Positions 16,738 through 24,366 of a stretch of 64,000 nt of DNA are shown here, one piece after another (within the stretch, counting starts at the first letter, position 1; every line of letters starts with the position of its first letter). The notes beneath the pieces were generated by a model. The model worked only from the letters and a program-made list of their open reading frames with translations, was not told the DNA's origin and searched no databases. The stretch comes from Chromatiaceae bacterium (GTDB taxonomy: Bacteria > Pseudomonadota > Gammaproteobacteria > Chromatiales > Chromatiaceae). The position numbers and the translations under genes are program-made. The stretch lies in assembly GCA_024235315.1 (NCBI GenBank), contig JACKMP010000005.1, forward strand, positions 124,001 to 188,000. Reading direction: 5' to 3'.

Positions 16738-17364
16738 ATGTCACATGAAGTCGTTGAAAAGAACGTCGGCCTTCTGGCGATACTGGTCATCCTGGTGATC
16801 AGCATCGGTGGACTGGTCGAGATCGTCCCCCTGTTCTTCCTGACGGATACCACAGTGCCGGCACCGGGCGTGCAGAAGTACAGCGCACTGCGTCTTGAAG
16901 GACGGGACATCTACGTCCGCGAAGGCTGCTACAACTGCCACTCGCAGATGATCCGTCCGTTCCGCGCCGAAACCGAGCGCTACGGCCACTACTCGGTGGC
17001 CGGTGAGTCGGTCTACGACCACCCCTTCCAGTGGGGTTCCAAGCGTACCGGTCCGGACCTCGCCCGCGTTGGTGGCCGTTACAGTGATGACTGGCACTTC
17101 GTCCACCTGGACAACCCGCGCAACGTGGTACCTGAGTCCAACATGCCGTCGTACTCCTGGCTCAGCGGTTCGACGCTGAGCGGTGACGACACGGCAACCA
17201 AGATGAAGGCTCTCAACGTTGCTGTGGGCGCGACCTGCCCGAGCTGCGAGCTGTATAGCGAGCAGGACATGGCCAATGCCAAGAAAGAAGTCGAAGGCAA
17301 GACCGAAGCACAGGCACTGGTTGCCTATCTGCAGGGTCTCGGCCTGGCTTCCAAGCAGTGGTGA
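16738..17364 (+). CDS. ccoO: cbb3-type cytochrome c oxidase subunit II, mono-heme c
   Basis: A 208-residue membrane-anchored c-type cytochrome. One N-terminal helix (about residues 10-34) is followed by a periplasmic domain with heme motif CYNCH at residues 64-68 and the likely axial Met in PESNMPSYSW. Electrons pass from CcoP through this subunit to CcoN. A GGAG site precedes the ATG. An extra CPSC pair appears in the C-terminal third, in a region where CcoO proteins normally have no cysteines. Length is normal. Confidence 0.96.
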   Translation: MSHEVVEKNVGLLAILVILVISIGGLVEIVPLFFLTDTTVPAPGVQKYSALRLEGRDIYVREGCYNCHSQMIRPFRAETERYGHYSVAGESVYDHPFQWGSKRTGPDLARVGGRYSDDWHFVHLDNPRNVVPESNMPSYSWLSGSTLSGDDTATKMKALNVAVGATCPSCELYSEQDMANAKKEVEGKTEAQALVAYLQGLGLASKQW

Positions 17365-17369
17365 TCGTT

Positions 17370-17546
17370 ATGGATATCAACGACATCCGTGCATGGCAGA
17401 CAGCCATATTGTTGATCTCGTTCGTCGGGATCATCTTCTGGGCCTACAGCAAGCGTCGTAAGTCATCTTTCGACGAGGCCGCGAACCTGCCTTTTGCCGA
17501 TGAAGAGCGGCACCAGGCGACGATCAAGAAGGAGAACCTGTCATGA
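17370..17546 (+). CDS. ccoQ: cbb3-type oxidase small subunit CcoQ
   Basis: A 58-residue single-helix subunit thought to stabilise the cbb3 complex. One hydrophobic segment (AILLISFVGIIFWAY) is followed by a basic cluster (SKRRK) and an acidic tail (FADEERH), the usual CcoQ/FixQ layout. The ATG at 17370 is taken rather than the GTG at 17358, which would lie inside ccoO. It overlaps ccoP by ATGA. Confidence 0.92.
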   Translation: MDINDIRAWQTAILLISFVGIIFWAYSKRRKSSFDEAANLPFADEERHQATIKKENLS

Positions 17547-18463
17547 GCAGTTTCTGGAGTGGATGGATCATCGTTCTCACCGTAGCCAACATCCTGGGCT
17601 GCTTCTGGCTGATCTGGTGGACCATGCGTAGCCGTGCCGGTGAGGCCGCACAGGGCGACGTCACCGGTCACACCTGGGATGGCGACCTGCAGGAGTACAA
17701 CAACCCTCTGCCGCGCTGGTGGCTGTGGCTGTTCTACATCACCCTGTTCTTTGCCGCAGCCTACCTGGCCCTCTACCCGGGCCTCGGCAAGTTCGGGGGC
17801 TTCCTTGGCTGGACGTCACACGGCAGTCAGTACCAGGCCGAAATGGACAAGGCAGCGGAAAAGTACGACCCGATCTTCAAGCAGTATGCCGCTGTGGCGG
17901 TGACAGATCTGGCGGCCAAGCCCGAGTACCAGGAAGCACGGGAAATGGGCAAGCGCCTGTTCCTGACCTACTGCATGCAGTGTCATGGTTCGGATGCCGG
18001 CGGATCGCGCGGCTTCCCCAACCTGACCGACGGTGACTGGCTGTGGGGTGGCTCGCCCGAGCAGATCCAGATGTCAATCGCCAACGGCCGCACCGGCATG
18101 ATGCCGAAACACGGCCCCGGTGAAGGTGGACTGAACATCGGCGATGAGAAGATCGACCAGGTTGCGGCCTACGTGATGAGCCTTGCTGGACGCAACGTCG
18201 ACGCGGCCAAGGCCGAGGCAGGCAAAGAGGTGTTCATGACCGTCGGTTGCCTCGCGTGCCACGGGATGGATGGCACCGGCAACCAGATGCTTGGCGGACC
18301 CAACCTGACCGACGGCACCTGGCTTTACGGCGGCAGCGAAGGAATCATCAAGCAGACCATCACCAACGGTCGTGCCGGCGTGATGCCAGCGCACAAGGAC
18401 CTGCTTGGCGATGAGAAGGTACACCTGCTGACAGCCTACGTTATCAGCCTGTCAAATCAGTAA
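17543..18463 (+). CDS. ccoP: cbb3-type cytochrome c oxidase subunit III, diheme c
   Basis: A 306-residue diheme cytochrome that receives electrons from soluble cytochromes. Two N-terminal helices (about residues 6-28 and 58-78) flank a FixP-type region containing HTWDGDLQEYNNPLPRWW, followed by two cytochrome c domains with CMQCH and CLACH. Methionine ligands probably lie in GRTGMMPKHG and GRAGVMPAHK. The start is coupled to ccoQ by ATGA. A large hairpin element begins 10 bp after the stop codon. Confidence 0.96.
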   Translation: MSSFWSGWIIVLTVANILGCFWLIWWTMRSRAGEAAQGDVTGHTWDGDLQEYNNPLPRWWLWLFYITLFFAAAYLALYPGLGKFGGFLGWTSHGSQYQAEMDKAAEKYDPIFKQYAAVAVTDLAAKPEYQEAREMGKRLFLTYCMQCHGSDAGGSRGFPNLTDGDWLWGGSPEQIQMSIANGRTGMMPKHGPGEGGLNIGDEKIDQVAAYVMSLAGRNVDAAKAEAGKEVFMTVGCLACHGMDGTGNQMLGGPNLTDGTWLYGGSEGIIKQTITNGRAGVMPAHKDLLGDEKVHLLTAYVISLSNQ

Positions 18464-18472
18464 GACCCGGCG

Positions 18473-18544
18473 ATGGCCCTGGGCGGGTGGAAGGTTCCAA
18501 GATAATGCGATTTATCAAGGACATCCACCCGTTTCCAGGGCCAT
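18473..18544. repeat. 72-nt imperfect inverted repeat after ccoP
   Basis: The left arm begins ATGGCCCTGG and continues through GCGGGTGGA to GATAA. The right arm, read as reverse complement, has ATGGCCCTGG, then CGGGTGGA, then GATAA. The arms pair over nearly the full length around a 6-nt loop, with a few mismatches and a 2-nt bulge. No T-run follows on the plus strand, so it is not a textbook terminator. It could be an RNA-stabilising or processing hairpin within the cco transcript, or a short mobile palindromic element of REP/MITE type. Confidence 0.65.
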
Positions 18545-18671
18545 AATCTATTAAGCTGAACCGCCCTTTGCCGACCCCTGCTCCTGCGGGAACGGGCATT
18601 GAGCACGATTCGGTTCCCGTGATTACAGCATGCCGGATCGCATCTACCCGGCGACTTCAAAGGTACAGACC

Positions 18672-18971
18672 ATGTCGACCCTGCCAGCTTCTGCGCCTGA
18701 CAAGAACCAGCTGCCGGTATTGCAGCAGATCGTTTCGGTCATGTGGCCATCGTTCCTTACCGCAAGTCTGGCCACCATCATCTTTTTCACGCTATTCGAT
18801 CCAGCCGAGTTGGGGATGATCGGTGGCTTTCCCGATCTGACCCGAATGGGCGGATACACTATTGGGTTCTTCTGCTTCTGGTTGCTGACATCGATCAGTT
18901 GCGCCCTGACCTGTTACTTCCGGCGGCCGATGAACCGCCGCACACCCGATACCCACTCCAACGAAGCCTGA
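18672..18971 (+). CDS. small inner membrane protein in the cco cluster, unknown function
   Basis: A 99-residue protein with two hydrophobic helices (about residues 22-45 and 58-80) and a basic C-terminal tail (YFRRPMNRRTP). The start at 18672 (MSTLPASAPDKNQLP) has AAGGT about 8 nt upstream; the longer frame to 18630 has no comparable signal. It lies between ccoP and ccoG, the place where short uncharacterised proteins occur in cco clusters of sulfur bacteria. It is not CcoS, which is shorter with one helix, nor CcoH. A role in cbb3 assembly is only inferred from position. Confidence 0.7.
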   Translation: MSTLPASAPDKNQLPVLQQIVSVMWPSFLTASLATIIFFTLFDPAELGMIGGFPDLTRMGGYTIGFFCFWLLTSISCALTCYFRRPMNRRTPDTHSNEA

Positions 18972-18987
18972 TAGGGAACTGCAGACG

Positions 18988-20391
18988 ATGTCCCAGCCTG
19001 CCGCCAACAAGAACGATGCTTCGATCGAACAGGAGCTGTATAAGAAGCGCGAGAAGATCTACCCGCGCGAGGTGCACGGGATCTTTGCCGCGCTGCGCCT
19101 GCTCGCCATGGGTGCACTGCTGGGTATCTACTATGGCCTGCCCTGGATCAACTGGGACGGCCACCAGGCGGTTCTTTTCGATCTGCCTGCGCGCAAGTTT
19201 CACATCTTCGGCCTGACCTTCTGGCCGCAGGATTTCTTCTACCTCTCGATGCTGCTGATCATCGCGGCGATCGCGCTTTTCATGTTCACCGCGCTGGCCG
19301 GCCGGCTTTGGTGTGGCTATGCCTGTCCGCAGACAGTGTGGACCGAGATCTACATGTGGATCGAGCAAAAGATCGAAGGCGGATCGAAGAAACAGAAGAA
19401 GCGTGACAAGGGCCCGCGCGATGCATCGTACTTTGTCGTCAAAGGCACCAAGCACGGCGCATGGTTGTTGTTCTCACTGTGGACGGGCTTCACCTTCGTC
19501 GGCTATTTCACACCGATCCAGGAGCTGTGGACCAGCTTCCTTAGCTGGAACCTTGGCCCATGGGAGACGTTCTGGATCTTCTTCTATGGCTTCGCGACCT
19601 ACGGCAACGCCGGCTTCATGCGCGAACAGGTGTGTATCTATATGTGTCCCTATGCGCGCTTCCAGAGCGCCATGTTCGACCATGACACGCTGGTCATTTC
19701 GTATGACGAAAAGCGTGGCAATCCTCGTGGCTCGCGCAAGCGTGGAACCCCGTCGGCCAACGTCGGCCTGGGTGACTGCATCGACTGCGGCCTGTGCGTC
19801 CAGGTATGTCCGGTCGGCATCGATATCCGTGACGGCCTGCAATACCAGTGCATCGGCTGCGCCGCCTGTATCGACGTCTGTGACGACGTGATGGATAAAA
19901 TGGGTTACCCGCGTGGCCTGGTGAAATACACCACCGAAAACTCGCTGCAGGGCAAGCCCACGAAAATCATCCGGCCACGCATTTGGGTGTACATTTCGAT
20001 TCTCTCGATCGTCAGCGCCGGCCTGATGTATGGCCTGCTCACGCGCATACCACTCGAGGTGGACATCATCCGTGACCGCAACGTGCTGTACACGGAAACC
20101 GATATGGGGCTGGTGCAGAACGTGTACAACCTTAAACTGATCAACATGGACGCCCAGCCACAACGCTTCCGTCTTTCGGTTTCCGGCCTCGAAGGACTGC
20201 AGGTAATTGGCCAGACCGAAGGAATCGAGATCGACAGTGGCGCCGTCATCGACCTCCCACTGCGCATCGAAATCGACCCGATCGCGCTAAAATCGACCAG
20301 CAGTGAAATCATGTTCCACATCGAATCGGAGATTACGCCGGATCTTTCGATCGACGAGCATGCCCGATTCCTCGGACCGGTATCGCGATAA
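18988..20391 (+). CDS. ccoG: cbb3 oxidase accessory protein CcoG (RdxA/FixG)
   Basis: A 467-residue membrane iron-sulfur protein; in Rhodobacter CcoG reduces copper during cbb3 assembly. About five hydrophobic helices, a GRLWCGYACPQTVW motif, and two ferredoxin-type clusters (CIDCGLCVQVCPVG and CIGCAACIDVCDD) are seen, followed by a C-terminal immunoglobulin-like periplasmic domain. Its start is 16 bp after the preceding small membrane gene, and ccoH follows after 14 bp, so these genes form one unit. Confidence 0.95.
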   Translation: MSQPAANKNDASIEQELYKKREKIYPREVHGIFAALRLLAMGALLGIYYGLPWINWDGHQAVLFDLPARKFHIFGLTFWPQDFFYLSMLLIIAAIALFMFTALAGRLWCGYACPQTVWTEIYMWIEQKIEGGSKKQKKRDKGPRDASYFVVKGTKHGAWLLFSLWTGFTFVGYFTPIQELWTSFLSWNLGPWETFWIFFYGFATYGNAGFMREQVCIYMCPYARFQSAMFDHDTLVISYDEKRGNPRGSRKRGTPSANVGLGDCIDCGLCVQVCPVGIDIRDGLQYQCIGCAACIDVCDDVMDKMGYPRGLVKYTTENSLQGKPTKIIRPRIWVYISILSIVSAGLMYGLLTRIPLEVDIIRDRNVLYTETDMGLVQNVYNLKLINMDAQPQRFRLSVSGLEGLQVIGQTEGIEIDSGAVIDLPLRIEIDPIALKSTSSEIMFHIESEITPDLSIDEHARFLGPVSR

Positions 20392-20405
20392 GGACAACAC
20401 CCCAA

Positions 20406-20906
20406 ATGCGTCCACCCCGTGAAGACACCGAACCCTGGTACAAACAGTTCTGGCCATGGTTCCTGATCAGCCTGCCATTGGCCGTGGTGATCGCGTCCAT
20501 CGTGACCCTCAATATCGCGATCCGTACCGATGACGGCCTGGTCAGCGATGACTATTACAAGGAAGGACTGGCCGTCCACATGGACGCGGACAGTACCGCC
20601 AAGGCAAAGGCCCTGGGTATCGCGGGCACGCTGAGTCTCGCCGTCGACACGGGCGCGATCACCTTGACACTGGCTGACACCAACGCGGTGGCAGAACCCA
20701 CGCTGTCAATGAAAGTTGTCCATCCGACCCGACCGGACCAGGACCAGACTGTGCTCCTGACCCGATTGAGCGCCACGCGTTACGCTGGACGCATCGAGTC
20801 CCTGGGTCCGGCGAACTGGAAATTGGAGGTCCATCCCCAGGACAAATCCTGGCGTATCGAAGGCCGCCTGGCGATGCCTGGCAGCGGTGAAACACGCCTC
20901 GACTGA
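20406..20906 (+). CDS. ccoH: FixH/CcoH-type cbb3 oxidase assembly protein
   Basis: A 166-residue protein with one N-terminal membrane helix (WFLISLPLAVVIASIVTLNI) and a periplasmic beta-rich domain. The conserved YYKEGLAVH stretch after the helix is the FixH signature; later KVVHPTRPDQDQTVLL resembles the copper-protein-like fold of the family. FixH/CcoH is required for stable assembly of cbb3 oxidase. It is the last gene of the cluster; the convergent dnaQ ends 26 bp away. No ccoI or ccoS follows. Confidence 0.88.
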   Translation: MRPPREDTEPWYKQFWPWFLISLPLAVVIASIVTLNIAIRTDDGLVSDDYYKEGLAVHMDADSTAKAKALGIAGTLSLAVDTGAITLTLADTNAVAEPTLSMKVVHPTRPDQDQTVLLTRLSATRYAGRIESLGPANWKLEVHPQDKSWRIEGRLAMPGSGETRLD

Positions 20907-20931
20907 CGACGCTTTCGCCCTGCAACGTGCG

Positions 20932-21642
20932 CTACAGGCGCCGCCATACCGCCTTGCCTCCTGCCGCCTCGTCGATCGCCTGAAGGCGCTCTTCGTGCGC
21001 GACCAACTCATCGGCGTCGGCATGCACGACCACCAACTGCAGCCCTTCGCGGTCGAGGGTCTGAATACCCGGATTGCCGTCGTCCGCACCACCAGCGCCC
21101 GTGTCCACATCCAACGACAGCGCCCCCTGGCCGCCGGTCATCGCCAGGTAGACGTCCGCAAGTATCTCGGCGTCCAGCAAAGCGCCGTGCTTGTCCCGCC
21201 TGCTGTTGTCCACATCGTAACGGCCGCACAGCGCATCGAGTGAATTGCGCTGTCCCGGATGCTTCTTGCGTGCCATGACCAGGGTATCGAGCACAGCACA
21301 GTGATCGAGGGTAGTACCGTAGCCATCCAGCCGGGCCAGCTCGGCATCGAGGAATCCGACGTCGAACGGTGCGTTATGTATCACCAACTCGGCACCGCTC
21401 AGATAAGCCAGCAGATCGGCGGCGATGTCTGCAAAGCGAGCCTTGTCGGCCAGGAACTCGTTGGTGATGCCATGCACTTCGATTGCGGCAGCATCGATCT
21501 GCCGATCGGGTTGAAGGTAGACATGAAAATTGTTGCCGGTGAGCCGCCGCTCGACCAGCTCGACGCAGCCGATCTCGATAATGCGGTGCCCCTGCGCCGG
21601 CTCCAGGCCGGTGGTCTCTGTATCCAGTACGATCTGTCGCAT
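20932..21642 (-). CDS. dnaQ: DNA polymerase III epsilon subunit, 3'-5' proofreading exonuclease
   Basis: A 236-residue DEDDh exonuclease that proofreads DNA during replication. Exo I LDTETTGLEP, exo II VIHNAPFDVGFLDAEL and exo III RRDKHGALLDAEILADVYL, with the catalytic His, are intact. The C-terminal roughly 50 residues contain the tail that contacts the polymerase subunit. The start at 21642 shares one base with the rnhA stop (TGATG); the longer in-frame extension to 21870 lies inside rnhA. rnhA-dnaQ adjacency is usual, though here they are cotranscribed rather than divergent as in E. coli. Confidence 0.96.
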   Translation of the reverse strand: MRQIVLDTETTGLEPAQGHRIIEIGCVELVERRLTGNNFHVYLQPDRQIDAAAIEVHGITNEFLADKARFADIAADLLAYLSGAELVIHNAPFDVGFLDAELARLDGYGTTLDHCAVLDTLVMARKKHPGQRNSLDALCGRYDVDNSRRDKHGALLDAEILADVYLAMTGGQGALSLDVDTGAGGADDGNPGIQTLDREGLQLVVVHADADELVAHEERLQAIDEAAGGKAVWRRL

Positions 21643-22109
21643 CAGTTTCCTTTCGACGTGCCGCCGCGATTGCCATCGAGCCGGGCGATTCCCTGGTTGG
21701 CCAGGGCATCGGCACGCTCGTTTTCCGGATGCCCGGCATGGCCCTTGACCCAATGCCAGCTGACCTCGTGCCGCGCAACCGCCTCGTCCAGCATGCGCCA
21801 CAGGTCGTCGTTCTTGACCGGCTTTCGCGCAGCGGTACGCCAACCGTTGCGCTTCCAGTTGTGGATCCACTGGGTGATACCGTTTTTCACATACTGCGAA
21901 TCTGTAGTGACATCCACGACGCAGGAACGCTTGAGTGCCCGCAGGCCCTCGATCACTGCCATCAGCTCCATGCGGTTGTTGGTTGTCGCCTCGGCGCCAC
22001 CGAACAACTCCTTTTCGGTGCCGTTGAATCGCAGCACAGCACCCCAGCCACCGGGGCCGGGGTTACCCTTGCAGGCACCGTCGGTATAGAGCTCGACCCG
22101 TTCAGACAT
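21642..22109 (-). CDS. rnhA: ribonuclease HI
   Basis: A 155-residue enzyme cleaving the RNA strand of RNA-DNA hybrids. The four acidic catalytic residues lie in YTDGACKGNPGPGGW, NNRMELMAVIEGL, TTDSQYVKNGI and the late ENERADALANQG. The basic handle region (HNWKRNGWRTAARKPVKN) is present, as in E. coli RNase HI. It overlaps the upstream methyltransferase gene by 8 nt and dnaQ by 1 nt, forming a tightly coupled three-gene unit. Confidence 0.97.
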   Translation of the reverse strand: MSERVELYTDGACKGNPGPGGWGAVLRFNGTEKELFGGAEATTNNRMELMAVIEGLRALKRSCVVDVTTDSQYVKNGITQWIHNWKRNGWRTAARKPVKNDDLWRMLDEAVARHEVSWHWVKGHAGHPENERADALANQGIARLDGNRGGTSKGN

Positions 22110-22863
22110 CGTTGATCTCCCGGACCGTCGGCTCGATTGCGCGCGGCCCGAGCACGCGCAGGCGTGACCAGCGCTGGCGCACCGGCGTCACCCGCGAGAT
22201 GCGCTTGACCGCGCGCACCACATAGACACCGGCCAGCATGGGCCACACGCGGCGCCCCAGCCTTTCCACCGCATCGAACTGGCCACTGCGCGTCGGTGGC
22301 CGAAACTCCATGACATCCATACGTTCGATACCAAACCCCATCAGTGTCAGCCAATCGCTCAGGCGTGGATAGGAGAGAAAATGGCCGCACCACGGGATGG
22401 CCCCTTTCCAACGCCCGAACAGTCGCCACAGTCCCCACAGGCTGAAGGGATTGAAGCCGATGATGATCACCCTGCCTTCGGCGATCAGCACCCGCTCCAC
22501 CTCGCGCAGCACCTGGTGCGGGTCGGGCGAAAAATCCAGAGTGTGCACCAGGATGACCGCGTCGACACTGTCGGCCGCCACCGGCAGATGCTGGGCATCC
22601 GCCCGGATGACACTCGGAAATTTCGCATCGGCACGTCGCGTAATCAGGGTTTTGCGTTGCACCGGACAATGACCGAGGTGTCTCTCGGCCTCACCCAGTT
22701 CACCGAGTTGCAGCAACTGGTAGCCGAACAGGTCAGCGACCATGCCGATCAGCGCCTCACGCTCATGGGCGGCGATGCGCTGCCCGGGCGAGGCTTCGTA
22801 CCAGCGCGCTAGTGCGTCTCCCAACTCATTGATTTCTTTGTAACAAAACTTGGAATTAGACAT
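22102..22863 (-). CDS. class I SAM-dependent methyltransferase, YafS-like
   Basis: A 253-residue cytosolic methyltransferase-fold protein. The N-terminal part resembles the domain preceding the SAM fold in YafS-type proteins (GYQLLQLGELG). The Rossmann motifs are weak at motif I, but VDAVILVHTLDFSPDPHQVLREVERVL and GRVIIIGFNPFSLWGLWR are the usual late motifs. The start at 22863 leaves 69 bp to mltD for promoters; an ATG at 22896 is an alternative. In E. coli yafS lies beside mltD, rnhA and dnaQ in the same way. Substrate unknown. Confidence 0.85.
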   Translation of the reverse strand: MSNSKFCYKEINELGDALARWYEASPGQRIAAHEREALIGMVADLFGYQLLQLGELGEAERHLGHCPVQRKTLITRRADAKFPSVIRADAQHLPVAADSVDAVILVHTLDFSPDPHQVLREVERVLIAEGRVIIIGFNPFSLWGLWRLFGRWKGAIPWCGHFLSYPRLSDWLTLMGFGIERMDVMEFRPPTRSGQFDAVERLGRRVWPMLAGVYVVRAVKRISRVTPVRQRWSRLRVLGPRAIEPTVREINDV

Positions 22864-22932
22864 CGTGTTGGCGGCGCTGGAACCTCGTTCGCTCATCCCG
22901 TATATTCACCGCACATGACCGCGGTGAACGAC

Positions 22933-24342
22933 ATGTCCGATTCTGACCAAAGCGCCCCGCATCAGCAACGCCCGTTCATCCTCACGGCCTTTATGGTATC
23001 GGCGGTTGCACTGGGGCTCGCCGGGTGTATGGGCCAGGGCAGCCGGCCCGATCCACAGATGTCACAACCCCTGCCGATGCCGACCGAACAGCTGGTTCCC
23101 CGGACGGTCAGCGCGGCAATCGCATCCGGGCACAAGGATGGTGCCTTGTCACCACCGCTGGCAGCACCACCGGATGATCCCTCGATCTGGGTCCACCTGC
23201 GGCAGGGTTACCGGCTCGCGGAGGTGTCGAATCCGCGAGTCGCGCATGAGATCGGCCGTCTGCAGCGCTCACCAAACGCGTTTCGCGCGCTGATGGCGCG
23301 CTCGGAACCATACCTGCATTACATCCTCGAAGAAATCGAAAAGGCCGGACTACCTGCTGAACTGGCGCTGCTACCAGCGGTTGAAAGTGGCTTTCAAGCG
23401 CACGTCTATTCACCCAATGGCGCGGCCGGACTGTGGCAATTCATGCCGGCAACCGGAAACATGATGGGGCTCGAGCAGGATTGGTGGTTCGACAAGAGGC
23501 GCTCGGTAAGGGCCTCCACCCAATCGGCAATCGCTTACCTGTCACAACTGAACAAGCAGTTTTCCGGTGATTGGCTACTTACGCTGGCCGCCTACAACGC
23601 CGGTGCCGGGACCGTCGGGCGCGCCATCACGCAGGCGACACGGCGTGGTGACAACGCCGACTTCTGGTCACTCGATCTGCCCGGTGAAACCGATCGATAT
23701 GTCCCCCGCCTGCTGGCGCTGGCCACCATCGTCGCAGACCCCGAAGCCTATGGTCTCGATCTTCCCGAAATCGATGATCGGCCTTACTTCGCCACTGCAC
23801 GCACCCGTGGCCAGATCGACCTGAACATCGCGGCCGACCTTGCAGAGATGCCGGTCGAAGACCTGCTGGCGCTCAATGCCGGCCACAAGCGCTGGGCAAG
23901 TCGGCCCGACGGACCCCATGAGTTGCTGCTGCCGATCGACAAGGTGGCTTCATTCGAACAGGCAGTGGCGGCCCTTCCGGCCACGGGGCGCCTTCGATGG
24001 CAGCACCATACGATTCGCGCCGGTGACAGCCTCAGCCGGATTGCCCGGGAGTACGGTGTCACGGTCGACGCTATCGCGCGTTCCAATGGTCTGAAAGACT
24101 CACGCATTCGTGCCGGCCGTGACCTCCTGATACCCCTGTCGGATTCCGTGACACTGGCAGACAGTGGTTCGATCGGCCACGCGCGACAACGCATGAACTA
24201 CCGCGTCCGCAAGGGCGACTCGTTGTACACCATCGCCAGGCGCTTCCAGGTCTCGGTTACCGACCTGAAACGCTGGAACCGCGTCGGTCGTTACATCCAG
24301 CCGGGTGAGAAAATCACCGTCTTCATCGATCCGGACGCCTGA
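22933..24342 (+). CDS. mltD: membrane-bound lytic murein transglycosylase D
   Basis: A 469-residue outer-membrane lipoprotein that cleaves peptidoglycan glycan strands. Lipobox LAGC follows a hydrophobic signal; the SLT domain has the catalytic Glu in LLPAVESGFQAHVYSP and GAAGLWQFMPATGNMMGL; two LysM repeats follow (IRAGDSLSRIAREYGV and VRKGDSLYTIARRFQV). The start at 22933 is preferred because GGTGA lies 6 nt upstream; an ATG at 22915 is also in frame but lacks a ribosome-binding site. Two LysM copies match E. coli MltD. Confidence 0.93.
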   Translation: MSDSDQSAPHQQRPFILTAFMVSAVALGLAGCMGQGSRPDPQMSQPLPMPTEQLVPRTVSAAIASGHKDGALSPPLAAPPDDPSIWVHLRQGYRLAEVSNPRVAHEIGRLQRSPNAFRALMARSEPYLHYILEEIEKAGLPAELALLPAVESGFQAHVYSPNGAAGLWQFMPATGNMMGLEQDWWFDKRRSVRASTQSAIAYLSQLNKQFSGDWLLTLAAYNAGAGTVGRAITQATRRGDNADFWSLDLPGETDRYVPRLLALATIVADPEAYGLDLPEIDDRPYFATARTRGQIDLNIAADLAEMPVEDLLALNAGHKRWASRPDGPHELLLPIDKVASFEQAVAALPATGRLRWQHHTIRAGDSLSRIAREYGVTVDAIARSNGLKDSRIRAGRDLLIPLSDSVTLADSGSIGHARQRMNYRVRKGDSLYTIARRFQVSVTDLKRWNRVGRYIQPGEKITVFIDPDA

Positions 24343-24366
24343 CGCCACTGCAATTGCAGCAGCGGT

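Noticed and set aside
18586..18618. CGGGAAC / GTTCCCG inverted repeat before the small cco membrane gene
   Set aside because: Only a 7-bp stem with a loop of 19 nt and no T-run; too weak to name as terminator or operator.
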